Positions 1-13,200 of a stretch of 64,000 nt of DNA are shown here, in pieces (the stretch's first letter is position 1; every line of letters starts with the position of its first letter). The notes below the pieces were generated by a model, which was not told the origin of the DNA, searched no databases, and was given only the letters and a program-made list of their open reading frames with translations. Source of the stretch: Mesostigma viride (taxonomy: Eukaryota > Streptophyta > Mesostigmatophyceae > Mesostigmatales > Mesostigmataceae); assembly GCA_009746045.1 (NCBI GenBank), contig RPFO01000022.1:2036660-2100659 (forward strand), written 5' to 3'. The position numbers were made by a program, and so were the translations under genes.

Positions 1-357
1 CTCCACTCCACTCCACTCTGGACACTCCACTCCACTCCACTCCACTCCACTCCACTCCACTCCACTCCACTCCACTCCACTCCACTCCACTCCACTCCAC
101 TCCACTCCACTCCACTCCACTCCACTCCACTCCACTCCACTCCACTCCACTCCATTCCATTCCATTCCATTCCATTCCATTCCATTCCATTCCATTCCAT
201 TCCATTCCATTCCATTCCATTCCATTCCATTCCATTCCATTCCATTCCATTCCATTCCATTCCATTCCATTCCATTCCATTCCATTCCATTCCATTCCAT
301 TCCATTCCATTCCATTCCATTCCATTCCATTCCATTCCATTCCATTCCATTCCATTC
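1..357. repeat. Pentanucleotide satellite, two homogeneous blocks
   Basis: A 5-bp tandem array. The left block (to about 151) is built on CTCCA/TCCAC, the right block (about 152-357) on TTCCA. The change from C to T at one unit position is abrupt and each block is nearly perfect, so the two sub-arrays were probably homogenised separately. Only the CTCTGGACA interruption near position 17 breaks the left block. It runs off the window's left edge. Confidence 0.97.
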
Positions 358-1263
358 AATGAATGGATGGATGGGTACACGCAAGCCTACCGGTCTAAGC
401 TATATACATGCTATCTACAAAACAATCCTATTCAACATCTATGGTGTACATAGCACCATGCTGGGGGCCCAGCATACTCGAACACAAGGTGTTGCCCCTC
501 TTAGCAGCGTGGGTGGGTGGGAGGGAGCTGAAAAGAGGCCTCCCTACGTCCCCTACACCACTCTAAGTACTGACATCATTCACATTGCGCCACGCAGGCC
601 TGCCGGCTGGCGCAGGTTCAAGGTGTACTGACTGCCCATCACAGTTGCGCCACGCCTGGCGGCTGGCGCAGGTACAAGGGCAAGTGACATACGTAGCTAC
701 CTGGGCCTGCACTCCGGAACCACACTCAGCCTCGGCACAAAAAGGGCCAGCCGGTGCAGTGCCTCGTGACAAGCGCTAGTCTTACGCTACCTACGGCAGG
801 TCGGTCCCCTTTGAGCCCGTCCACGCGTCATATATAAAATCCAGTCCAGGCATAGTTGTCTCACTTCATAAAATGAGCGAAGCTCAACAAATTAATTAAT
901 TAATTAATTAACTAAAGACACGCTCGGACCGTTGGGGAGTCATGGAGCACAATAATACAGAGTTACAGTGCTTTTTATCCATCTATGTTGCGCGTTGGGA
1001 AGGGGGCGGAGACTCCCATCGTCCCTCATGCCCGGCGGCAAGCCACAGCTGCAATCGAAACTACTCACGAGGAGAGTCTGGCATAATTGTGGGTGTGCAC
1101 ACTTATGCTGAAATGTGTATTATATTTTTAATCTGGGTGGCATGGCAGGGGCATCGTATAAATAATGAAGCACCTTGGTACACTTCGCCCCAATGCATGT
1201 ACCTTCCAGCCATTTAGAAAAAGCATGTGCGATGACCGTCCAATAAGCCCACTGTCACGATGC
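358..1263. other. Intergenic, 3' of the ARID/PHD gene; no gene seen
   Basis: No convincing coding sequence. Two imperfect copies of a short GC-rich unit (GCGCCACGC...GGCTGGCGCAGG) lie at about 588-620 and 648-680, and a TTAA microsatellite at about 890-912. Short open frames here show no family resemblance. Confidence 0.6.
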
Positions 1264-4200
1264 TCATCCATCCAAGTGGGGCCTCTTGGCCACATCCCCC
1301 CCTGGCTCCCCATCCTGCTCCCGTTCCCTCTTCACCCCAATCAAGCCCCCCCCATGGTCACCCCCCCCGACCGCCCCTCCGGCACCCCTATCACCATCCC
1401 CGCCGCCCCCTTGGGCGCCCACACTAGCCACACCCTCCCCCCCTGCCCCCCCGGCCCCCTGCTCCCCCGGCTTACTCCCGCCCTCTGCGGCACCCGTGGC
1501 GGCGCCAGCATCAGCGCCCGCAGGAACGGGCGTGCACCGGACGCACAGGTACTCCTTGGAGCTGACGCCGTCGCCCTGGTAGTCGGCAAAGCTGCCCATC
1601 CCGGGCCGTGTGTCGCACTGGAAGTGCACCCACTCCTCGCACTTCTCGCAGCCGATCCAGTCGCCCTCGTCGGTGCGCCCGCACAGGAAGCACGCACCGG
1701 ACTTGACATCCGCCAGGTGCGCGCGCTCATACTCGAGCAGGTACGTCTCGTAGCTGGGGGGGGGGGGGAGGGAAGGGGGAGAAAAGTGGTAGGAGAGGTG
1801 GGGTTCGGAAAGGGGAAAAGCAGGGGGAAGGTATGGGGAAAGAATGGGGAGAGAATGGGGAGGGCAGCGAGAGCGCAGGCCGCAGGGAGAGGGCAGGGGG
1901 AGGAAGGCCGATGGAAGGGGGAGGGGGGTAGAAACAGGGGGTTCAAGACGAAGCAGGTATGGATGGAAAGGAGGGTGGCTACGATGGAACACCCATGAAA
2001 GAAAAACACGGCCAACAGGCACCGCCAACATGCTGAGGTGCAGCCCATCATCGAACAGTGTGGTCCATCCTCATTTCTGGGATGATTGCGAGGTAGTCAT
2101 GGTTGCCCATTCCTCATGGTTGAGTTACTTTGAATAACTGATGGCTGCTCCCTAGACCCTAATTGCAGCAGCTTCCTGCCCATGCCAATAATAACTATTG
2201 CAACCTGTGGGTGCTTTCCCCCTGTTCGTGGTCACTATTCAAACCGCGTCCATGAGGTGACAATACTTATCATAATTACTATTCTCGTGATGAACCAAAA
2301 TTGCTATTCTTGCGACACCCGCACTACACATCGTGTGGCACCCGCACTGATGATGGTGGCTCTTCTACTAACAAAGACAAGCACCCAACCTATCCATGGC
2401 GTCTGTCCTAGCCACAAGGCTTTCCTATTCATGGTGACTATCGTGTTCGTTGTGATATCCTATTCATGGTGACTACCATAGTCAAGGTGGTTCTTCTATT
2501 TCCATGGTAGTTCTTCATGGCAACAGTCACCCACATGCGCTGCAGCATGCGCCGACACTATTCATTGTGGCTCTTCTACCAATAAGGAATAAGCACCCAC
2601 ATGCGCTGCAGCGTGCGCCCCATGTTGTCCAAGTCCTCCTTGGGCGCGCCCTTGGGCCGCTTGCGGTTAAAGTTGCTTAGGGCCGGCTGCACGCGGTTCT
2701 CCCAGTCAATGCCCGCGCCGCCCTTGAAGCCACCCACCTGAAGGGTAGTGGCCATTGGGCAGCCAAGAAAGGTCGTGGGGTAGCAAGAAAGGTTGTGTGT
2801 GGGTCGGGGGAGTATTGAAGCGAACGAAAAGGAAAGACAACAAAATGCAAGAAAGGCCACAATAAGCACTAGCGCCCAAAGCGCACGAAACCGGGAAATG
2901 GAGGGGGCGGTTAGGGAATCCGGGGCGGGGGCAGGGGGGGGGGGGCAAGACTTCGAGACTTCAAACCGAATTAGGGCCAGGGCTTTTTTTTTTTTTTTTA
3001 AGGCTACCAGCATTGCGCATCTCGCACGACAGGCAGTCTGCGGGAAGTTACCCCAAAGATGGCCACAGTCACTACCACGTTAAGTAACAGATGGCTACAT
3101 TAAGTACCGTGTTAAGTTACAGATGGCTACAGTCATGACACCGCGTTAAGTAACAGATGGCTACAGTCATGACCGCGTTAAGGTACAGATGGCTACGGGA
3201 AGGTGCCGATTCGACTACAAACCTTCCGTCGTGCATTCACGGCAAAAGTTAAAGCACTTGTGAGGGTATTCATGCGCAAATGCCACATGGGCCCCACCTC
3301 CTCGCGTGGTTGCACTCACAGGGGGAGTCGCACAACTCCCCACCGACAAAGCATATTGTCATAGGATTACCAGGCGGCAGTAGCAACCGAAGGTAGTCTC
3401 ACGGACAGAGCACGGTCCGCATGCACCCCGATGCCACTGATGAGGCTGTGCTCACGAGAAGGCCCGATGCCACTGATGAGGCTGTGCTCAGGCATGCACC
3501 CCGATGCCACTGATGAGGGTGTGCTCACGAGAAGGTCCGATGCCACTGATGAGGCTGTGCTCAGGCATGCACCCCGATGCCACTGATGAGGGTGTGCTCA
3601 CGAGAAGGCCCGATGCCACTGATGAGGCTGTGCTCAGGCATGCACCCCGATGCCACTGATGAGGCTGTGCTCACGAGAAGGCCCGATGCCACTGATGAGG
3701 CTGTGCTCAGGCATGCCCCGATGCCACTGATGAGGCTGTGCTCACGAGAAGGTCCGATGCCACTGATGAGGCTGTGCTCAGGCATGCACCCCGATGCCAC
3801 TGATGAGGCTGTGCTCACGAGAAGGCCCGATGCCACTGATGAGGCTGTGCTCAGGCATGCACCCCGATGCCACTGATGAGGCTGTGCTCACGAGAAGGCC
3901 CGATGCCACTGATGAGGCTGTGCTCAGGCATGCACCCCAATGCCACTGATGAGGCTGTGCTCACGAGAAGGCCCGATGCCACTGATGAGGCTGTGCTCAG
4001 GCATGCACCCCGATGCCACTGATGAGGCTGTGCTCACGAGAAGGCGCGATGCCACTGATGAGGCTGTGCTCAGGCATGCACCCCGATGCCACTGATGAGG
4101 CTGTGCTCACGAGAAGGCGCGATGCCACTGATGAGGCTGTGCTCACGAGAAGGCCCGATGCCACTGATGAGGCTGTGCTCAGGCATGCACCCCGATGCCA

Positions 4201-7200
4201 CTGATGAGGCTGTGCTCAGGCATGCACCCCGATGCCACTGATGAGGCTGTGCTCACGAGAAGGCGCGATGCTACCATTTCAGGCCATGGGTTCTCGTCTC
4301 CCTTTACCAAGGAGTCAACCAGCGCACAATAGCTTTACAGCTATTGCCCCATTTCACAGATTAATCACCTCACGCAAGGTAGATCCCACATCAACACACA
4401 TCTCACGTGTCGTATCACATCCCACGCTGCGGGGCTAACACCCAACCATGCTCACAGAACCCATATCTCATATCCCTCGACACATTGCGCACGATGCTCA
4501 CCTCTGTCACTTGTGAGTATAATTGTTGTCATTATTATTGCTCGTTGTTGTTATCCCTTGTTTCCCAATGCTCACCTCTGTCACCTCGCGGTACATCCCA
4601 AACAGATCGACCCGGTACCCGTTCAGCTTGGCGTCCGCGGGGAACGACGTCGGCTTGAAACCCTTGCTACTGACCGCCGCCCCCGGCTCCGGCAGCGCCA
4701 CCAGGCTGCCGTCTGCCTTGAGACATCCACTGGCCTTGAGGCTGGCGCCGCACAGCCCCTCGGCCGCACAAAACGATATCAAGTCCACCAGGAACTCCTC
4801 CTCCGTGCAGACAGCTAGCGGCCTGCGCGCACAATTATGCTGGCGCATGTTCGTGCCGTAAACCACCGCGTCCGTCTGAGGGACCAGAAGCACCTCTGCG
4901 GCCGCCCCCTCCGCGCCGAATAGCTCCGAACCGGCGCCCCCGCCCGCCGCCCCCCCGCCGGCCGCCCAATCCCAGGACGCGCCAGCGGTGGCCGGTCGGC
5001 CCCCGCCGGCCCCATCATGGGCCGGGTGGCCACCCGGAGGCTTGTGGTCGTCCATGACACTGCTGCCATCCACGCTGACGTCATCGGCCATGCCCAAGTG
5101 CAGGCTCCCTGCGATCGACTTGGTGCGCCCCGCCTTGCCCCCGCCAGACTTCTTCTTCTCGCCGCCCCCGCCGGCGCCCCCCTTGGCGGGCTTGGGCGGC
5201 GCTGCGGCCTCTGCGGTCGCGCCAGGTAGCGGCGTCTTGCCAGGTGGTGCCGCCGCGGGGGTCTCCTTGGCTGCGGGGGTAGGCGCCTTCTCTGTCATGG
5301 CGACACCCCCGGGTGGCAGAACCATCTCCAACGTGGGGCAGAGGCGCGGGGGTGGGCCTGGGGGCGGCGGCGGCACAGGCAGGGGGGGAGGGGCAGGGGC
5401 TCCTTCGAGTAGACCGGCAGCAGCGGCAGCGGCGGCCTCTGCGGCAGCCGCGGTCGCCTCTGCCTCCGCCATGTAGTCAAAGTTGGCCCACATGCCTGAC
5501 CCTGTCAGGTTCTCGCGCCACACAGGGATGACTTCGAACTCGGTCGGCTCTGCACCATGGCCCCGGTGGAGGAGATGGCATATAGGTAGGAAGGCAGCAA
5601 CGGCTAGGCATTCCTGGTTAGGCATTCATGGTTTCGCGTTGAGATTGACTACAGTTTATGGCAACGACTCCACTAACTGACAAGTAGGTACAGCTGGCGA
5701 TGGCCCCCACCATGAAGAGAAGCCAAGTCCCCACACCGTTGTGCATATGTATGGCGCACCCACTCACTAATCCCTGAGGAACGTAACAAGATTGCGAGTC
5801 TCCCAAGAGCATCCGTGCTGCCCGCACACACTGCTGTCTCCCACCCACAAACACACCAATCACGCTATAACGACACTATAACCTTCCACCCACTTTCAAC
5901 GTCACACCTCCCACGCACTGCCGTCACCCATTTCAACACTGCTCGCCAAAAATCGGTTTTCTCTGAATATAGTTTAATTAACGCATGCGGGAAAGATAAG
6001 GCCGCCATGCCTTGGCCTGGATGTGGAAGGCTGTCTGCGACATGGGCTGACTAATTCGATCTGTACAAAGGGTTTCCTGCTCGCCCGAATTTTCCTTGGA
6101 TGACCCGGTTGTTTATAAGGGTCGGTGGCTATTAATTAGCGGTCCGAGGAAATTAATTGTAGGTTTTATACGACTTCACTTGCAAAGATTCGTGTTTGGT
6201 TGCACCAGCTGAGGTTAGGTGGGGACCTGTAGGGTCGGCTGGTTGCGTACCGAATCTTTGGCTGATTTGGGTTATTTAGTGAGTCGTGATTAATTATTGT
6301 ATAGTGGATTCGGACCGGCCCAAGGGGTCGATGGGCGCGTTTTATGGTTGTCAGTCTTGGGAACCTTGTACAACTACCTGTACGGTTAACGCACTAGCCT
6401 GGGGGTGCGTGGCCACGCTGTTTGTAGTGGCGTTTTCAGCACTGTTCAGGCCGGTGTGTGACGCATGCCGGTGTTAATTAATTTAGGATGATGTCAGCTT
6501 GTGTGTCGGCGGGCCATGCCTTAAGCAAGCTAGGCAGGCAATGATCCGCAATTGTTTCTTTCACAATGGCGGCAATGGCCGCCTGTGCAAAATTGCACAT
6601 TCTAGCGCGGGTTGCATCTGTCTTGTAGCCGAGGCAGATGGTGGCACAACCGCTAAGTTGTTCGACCAAGCATAGTATAGTTGGTCGTGCAACGGAAAGA
6701 AAATTTAAATTTACCCCCATGTCGTTTTCCCCGGCTGCGGGTCTTTTTGACATGGGCGAAGGATGGGGCGCTACTCCGGCGGTTTGGCCAGCTTCGGCGG
6801 AGCTGTTTATAAGTTTCTAAAACAGCTCTAGTGTCACATCGCAGGCTTGCCACCTTGCGATGGTGCGTGGGACGTGACCTGGACTCAAAAGGTCCCGAAC
6901 CAGGTTCCTGTCAGCAACGACTTTTTTTGTCATAAAATATTTTTTGTGGCGGCAGGTCAGTTGTCCAGCTGCCCCTGCCGAGGAGGGGTGGTTGGGGACA
7001 ATAGGAGCCGCGCGAGAGTTGCGCTCCGAAGCTAGAAATTTCCCTATTGCGAGACTCGAGTTGGGGAGGGCGTCTCAGGGAGGCGAGGCTACGCCAGACC
7101 TTTGTCGTTCCTTTTCGTCTCAGCACCTGCTGCGCGGCTCAGTCTATTATGGTGTCGTAAAACCTCTTTCCTTTTTGGACGGTTCCGGAATTGCGAAATG

Positions 7201-10200
7201 CTGGCTCTTTTTGAGGGCTTGCTTTTGGGGTGGTCACCGGCTTGTGTCGCATTGTAACCAGCGGGCCCCTGCGGGGGTTAATATAGCCTAGCGCGGGCTG
7301 AGTCGCCATTTAAGATGTTGCGACACGCTCTTTCGCGCACGGTGGTCATGAGTTTAATCGGCGCAATGGGGTTGGCGCCAGGGGGGGTAATTGGGTGGAG
7401 GCTTCTTGCTTCCGCGTGCGGATTGAGAAACCTTAAGGCCACTGTTAACTGCTGCATTTGTGGCAGGGCTCCACTTATTGTATTCAATCAAATGCTGGTC
7501 TTCTTGGGAGCTGAGTGATCTTAATCGGTTTTCTCTGAATATAGTTTAATTAACGCATGCGGGAAAGATAAGGCCGCCATGCCTTGGCCTGGATGTGGAA
7601 GGCTGTCTGCGACATGGGCTGACTAATTCGATCTGTACAAAGGGTTTCCTGCTCGCCCGAATTTTCCTTGGATGACCCGGTTGTTTATAAGGGTCGGTGG
7701 CTATTAATTAGCGGTCCGAGAAAATTAATTGTAGGTTTTATACGACTTCACTTGCAAAGATTCGTGTTTGGTTGCACCAGCTGAGGTTAGGTGGGGACCT
7801 GTAGGGTCGGCTGGTTGCTTACCGAATCTTTGGCTGATTTGGGTTATTTAGTGAGTCGTGATTAATTATTGTATAGTGGATTCGGACCGGCCCAAGGGGT
7901 CGATGGGCGCGTTTTATGGTTGTCAGTCTTGGGAACCTTGTACAACTACCTGTACGGTTAACGCACTAGCCTGGGGGTGCGTGGCCACGCTGTTTGTAGT
8001 GGCGTTTTCAGCACTGTTCAGGCCGGTGTGTGACGCATGCCGGTGTCAATTAATTTAGGATGATGTCAGCTTGTGTGTCGGCGGGCCATGCCTTAAGCAA
8101 GCTAGGCAGGCAATGATCCGCAATTGTTTCTTTCCCCTCCCTCCCACCCTGGAGGCTTCTTGCTTCCGCGTGCGGATTGAGAAACCTTAAGGCCACTGTT
8201 AACTGCTGCATTTGTGGCAGGGCTCTACTTATTGTATTCAATCAAATGCTGGTCTTCTTGGGAGCTGAGTGATCTTAAAAAAATTACACATACTCTCCCA
8301 ACCCCACAAGAACACAGGTAGATCACCCACACAATTCGGTCGCCCACGCACCAGTCTCCCACCGCATCCAACGCTCATTGCCCAGGCACACAAACATCTC
8401 CCGCCCACATCCATAAATCGGTCGCCCACGCACCAATCTCGGGAACTTTACTCAGGACCTTGGCGGCGGCGGATGCCCCCTCCTCCATCGCCTCAGCTGG
8501 CCACAGGGTCGTCACCCGCTCTGTGTCCTGGGCGCCAAATGCCGCCACCGACATGCCCGCAATGCCCGCGATGCCTGCGGCGGCGAGCCCCCGGTAGCTG
8601 CCATCTGTCGCAAGCTGGTGCAGCACGGTCTGGGCCCACGAAGGCATCGCCGTCACCACCTGTGCGGTAGATGCCGGGGGGAGGGGGAGGGGATAAGACG
8701 GGATAAGACGGGATAAGACGGGATAAGACGGGATAAGACGGGATAAGACGGGATAAGACGGGAATGAAGGGATTAGAAGGAGTAGAATAGTTTAGAAGGG
8801 ATCAGAAGGGATTAGAAGGGATAAGACGGGATTAGAAGGGATAAGACAGGATTAGAAGGGATCAGAAGGGAATGAAGGGATTAAAGGAGTAGAAGAGATT
8901 GGAAGGAGGAGGGAGGAGTGGGTGGGATGAGGGGGGAGTGGGTGGGCACGACGCAGGCCGTGCCACAAGGGGGTGCATGCTAAGGACAAGAGGTATATGT
9001 TATCCAAGAACAGGTATTATAGGATCCAATAACAGGTATGTATGATAGGATCAAAGTACACCGTCCGCATCAGTAGTTTGTTATTAGGGGTCAATTTTTG
9101 CCGTATTTGCATTATGAATAACCCTGGATTGTTTGTTGGGAGCCAGTTAGAGTCCCGGGTTCTATATTATTTAATCAAAACCTTTTGTTTGTTTGTTTGT
9201 CCTGCAGCCGTTCAAGGCACATGGGTACTTATTTAATTAATAAATTTCTTTTGTTTGTTCGGTAGATATCGTACACGCCGTCCCCAATTCGGCCATGGCC
9301 CGGCGGCCCCCCCTCGCCGGCCATAGGCTAGAGTCAGTGGAGGTCAGTGATACCCAGAGCCCACAGGAGTTAATTAATTTAATTTTGTTTGTTTGTTTGT
9401 TTAGTCCAGTCCTCAGCCCCCGGAGTTAATTAATTAATTTTCTTTTGTTTGTTTCCTGGTTTTCAGCCAGAACATTTTACAGAAGCTAATTATTTATATA
9501 AAACTACTAATGCGGACGGTGTACAGGTACTACAGTACTATAGTATCCAAGGGCTAGTAAACATGAATCCAAGAACAAGTATTATAGTATCCAAGAGCTA
9601 TAGTATCCATTCCGTGGGGATGTATCCATGCGACAACCCGCGCCGGCGTGCCAATAATATACTATAGTGACCATGCTCCATGAGACAACCAGCGCAGGCG
9701 TGTAGGTGTACGGCCACACACATTCCTTCCATGCAGGGATATATCAGGTACATCCGTTTCGCCCTTTTTTTCCCCCCCAATAATCAGATGTTGGGCAGAC
9801 GTGCGGCCCCTGGCCACAAGCGAAGCAGCCAAGGGAGTGGGCGCTTCACACCCGCAAGTAGAAGGGAATCATCCCCCCTCAAAGGGGTCGCCATCACCAA
9901 GGCTTGCTAGCACCGTGCACCTACGCCAGGTGCGCATCCATCCGTGAGGAATCCAGCGGACATGCCTGGCGGAACGGTGCCTAGTCGATAGGGCTGGTAC
10001 ATCCGGGTCATGTTGCGACCCGAACACGAACACGAACACCTGGGCAGAGTACCCGAACACGAATACCGAACACATCCGGTGGATTTCCAGGTGACCCGAA
10101 CACGAACACGAACTTGTGCTGTAAGCTTTGAAGGTGACCCGAACCCAAACCCAAACCCAAACAATACCCGAACATTACCCAAACATTACCCGAACATTTA

Positions 10201-13200
10201 CCGAATGCGAACAATTCATCAATATACACTTGCAAGTAGGATACGGACACCATCCATTAGCCAACGAGGACAAGTGAACTGTCATTAGAGAGAGCAACAA
10301 GCTAGCTGTCGTCTCAACTTAGAAACCTAGAGAAAGAAAACCTCAAGGTATAGTATCTTGTTCATTGGCTGGCACCGACTTATCGTATGAGAAGTGAAAG
10401 TTCTGCGGTACGGACTCAAAAAGGCATAGAAATGTTCCGTACCGGGTCAGAGGCGAATATGTTCCCAGGGGTGACCCAAACACGAACACGAACACGTTCT
10501 GTAAGTTCCCAGGCTGACCCGAACCGGAACAGCACATATTCGGCCGAACATTTCAGGCGACCCGAACACCGCACATGTTTGGTATTCGCCCGAGCATGTT
10601 GGTGTTCGGTATGCGGCGGATGTACCAGCCCTACTAATCGACAACACAGGATGACAATGTCCAGCCTGCCAAGCACGCCGCATGAAAGTACACTCCCACA
10701 ACACCACAACTGCCCATGTGGTACACTGACAACGACGCGACCAACCCTTCTGGCACCACAAATGCTCACTCAGTAACAGCTGCCTGCCAGCAACCCAGAG
10801 TGCACGCCTCCAGAGTTTTGTCGAGATTTCGATGCCGGCACTTTGCCTTGCTGGTCTCATGACCGTAACATATAGTTTTTCAATGAGTGCACAAAGTGGC
10901 GCGTCCACCCACCTCCACCACGGGTGCCCCCGCTGCGATGGCTGCGGAGCGGCGTCCCACAAAGGAGACGAGCCGGCAGGCGGGCGCCCATCCGGGCAGT
11001 GGCGGCACGACCTGGGACGGCGAGAAGACGCGCGAGGCGTTGATGACCTGGCGGTGACACGCAGAACAACACAGGGCAGGGCAAGACGAGACAGAGCAGG
11101 AGAGGGAAGGGCAGGGAAGGAGAGGGCAGGGAAAAAGAGGACAGGGCAACACGCCACGACAGGGATGGACCGCAAAAATATCAGCACCCAGCAGGCATGG
11201 CGATTTCCCCCATCAGACTCGCGCGTCACCCTGCCACCCAATGACCCATCCCAGGAGGTGGCGGCGGTGGCATCGGGCCGAGGATCGCGCCCGAGATGTG
11301 TCCTCATTTCAGGAGTTGTGTCAAGCAAGCTTCCAAGATAACTACAATACATCAACATCCCCAATGTGCACTGCCACCCGAACGTCCCCCCTGCATCCTT
11401 CCACCGGGTCGTCTGCCATGGATGAGTCCGTAACCGCGTTTGTACGACGCCAAGTGCCACAGGAGCGGGCCGCTAACACGCATGCTGCAGGCACGGGCAT
11501 ACACCAACTGCGGTTGGTAGAGTCATCCACGCCTTCAGTTGGGCAGATTGAACTGGTGGAGCAAAAACACGCGAATCTAGTCGAAATAGTTTGAACTAAG
11601 GATCTCGAAATCCTTGGCGATCCAATTCAACGCGTCATCCCAACCTACGCAAACCCAACGGGAGGTCGAAATGATACGCAAACCCAACGGGAGGTGGAAA
11701 TGATACGCAAACCCAACGGGAGGTGCAAATGATACGCAAACCCAACGGGAGGTGGAAATGATACGCAAACCCAACGGGAGGTGCAAATGATACGCAAACC
11801 CAACGGGAGGTGCAAATGATACGCAAACCCAACGGGAGGTGCAAATGATACGCAAACCCAACGGGAGGTGGAAATGATACGCAAACCCAACGGGAGGTGG
11901 AAATGATACGCAAACCCAACGGGAGGTGCAAATGATACGCAAACCCAACGGGAGGTGCAAATGATACGCAAACCCAACGGGAGGTGGAAATGATACGCAA
12001 ACCCAACGGGAGGTCGAAATGATACGCAAACCCAACGGGAGGTGGAAATGATACGCAAACCCAACGGGAGGTCGAAATGATACGCAAACCCAACGGGAGG
12101 TGCAAATGATACGCAAACCCAACGGGAGGTGCAAATGATACGCAAACCCAACGGGAGGTGGAAATGATACGCAAACCCAACGGGAGGTGCAAATGATACG
12201 CAAACCCAACGGGAGGTCGAAATGATACGCAAACCCAACGGGAGGTGGAAATGATACGCAAACCCAACGGGAGGTCGAAATGATACGCAAACCCAACGGG
12301 AGGTGGAAATGATACGCAAACCCAACGGGAGGTGGAAATGATACGCAAACCCAACGGGAGGTGCAAATGATACGCAAACCCAACGGGAGGTCGAAATGAT
12401 ACGCAAACCCAACGGGAGGTGGAAATGATACGCAAACCCAACGGGAGGTGGAAATGATACGCAAACCCAACGGGAGGTGCAAATGATACGCAAACCCAAC
12501 GGGAGGTGGAAATGATACGCAAACCCAACGGGAGGTCGAAATGATACGCAAACCCAACGGGAGGTGGAAATGATACGCAAACCCAACGGGAGGTCGAAAT
12601 GATACGCAAACCCAACGGGAGGTGCAAATGATACGCAAACCCAACGGGAGGTGGAAATGATACGCAAACCCAACGGGAGGTCGAAATGATACGCAAACCC
12701 AACGGGAGGTGCAAATGATACGCAAACCCAACGGGAGGTGCAAATGATACGCAAACCCAACGGGAGGTGGAAATGATACGCAAACCCAACGGGAGGTGGA
12801 AATGATACGCAAACCTAACGGGAGGTGGAAATGATACGCAAACCCAACGGGAGGTGCAAATGATACGCAAACCCAACGGGAGGTGGAAATGATACGCAAA
12901 CCCAACGGGAGGTGCAAATGATACGCAAACCCAACGGGAGGTGTAAATGAGTGTATCCTTGAGGCTTCAGGCCATCTTGAAATTGCTTCTTGGTTGTCTT
13001 GCGGGGAGAAGCGGCGAGGGTAAAACACAGGCTGCCCCTCACCAGGCTGGTAAATACACCACCCAGAATCACCCCACCACCCCTCACTCACATAACAAAC
13101 GCACCATGCCGCACCCTCTTCACTGGCACGGTGAACATCACACCAAGAGTGCACGTCCCCCCCCCCCCCCCCCCACACCTGCGTGGAGGCCGCGTCCTTG

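Noticed and set aside
3420-4270. CRISPR-like appearance (regular repeats with alternating segments)
   Set aside because: Both alternating segments recur identically. There are no unique spacers and the context is a eukaryotic intron.
5951-8134. LTR retrotransposon with 612-bp LTRs
   Set aside because: The direct repeats lack TG...CA ends, primer-binding site, target duplication and gag-pol. The tail segment is also duplicated, which fits a tandem unit better.
10137-10170. Internal telomere-like repeat (CCCAAAC)n
   Set aside because: Only three or four units, grading into CCCGAACAC words of a local minisatellite.
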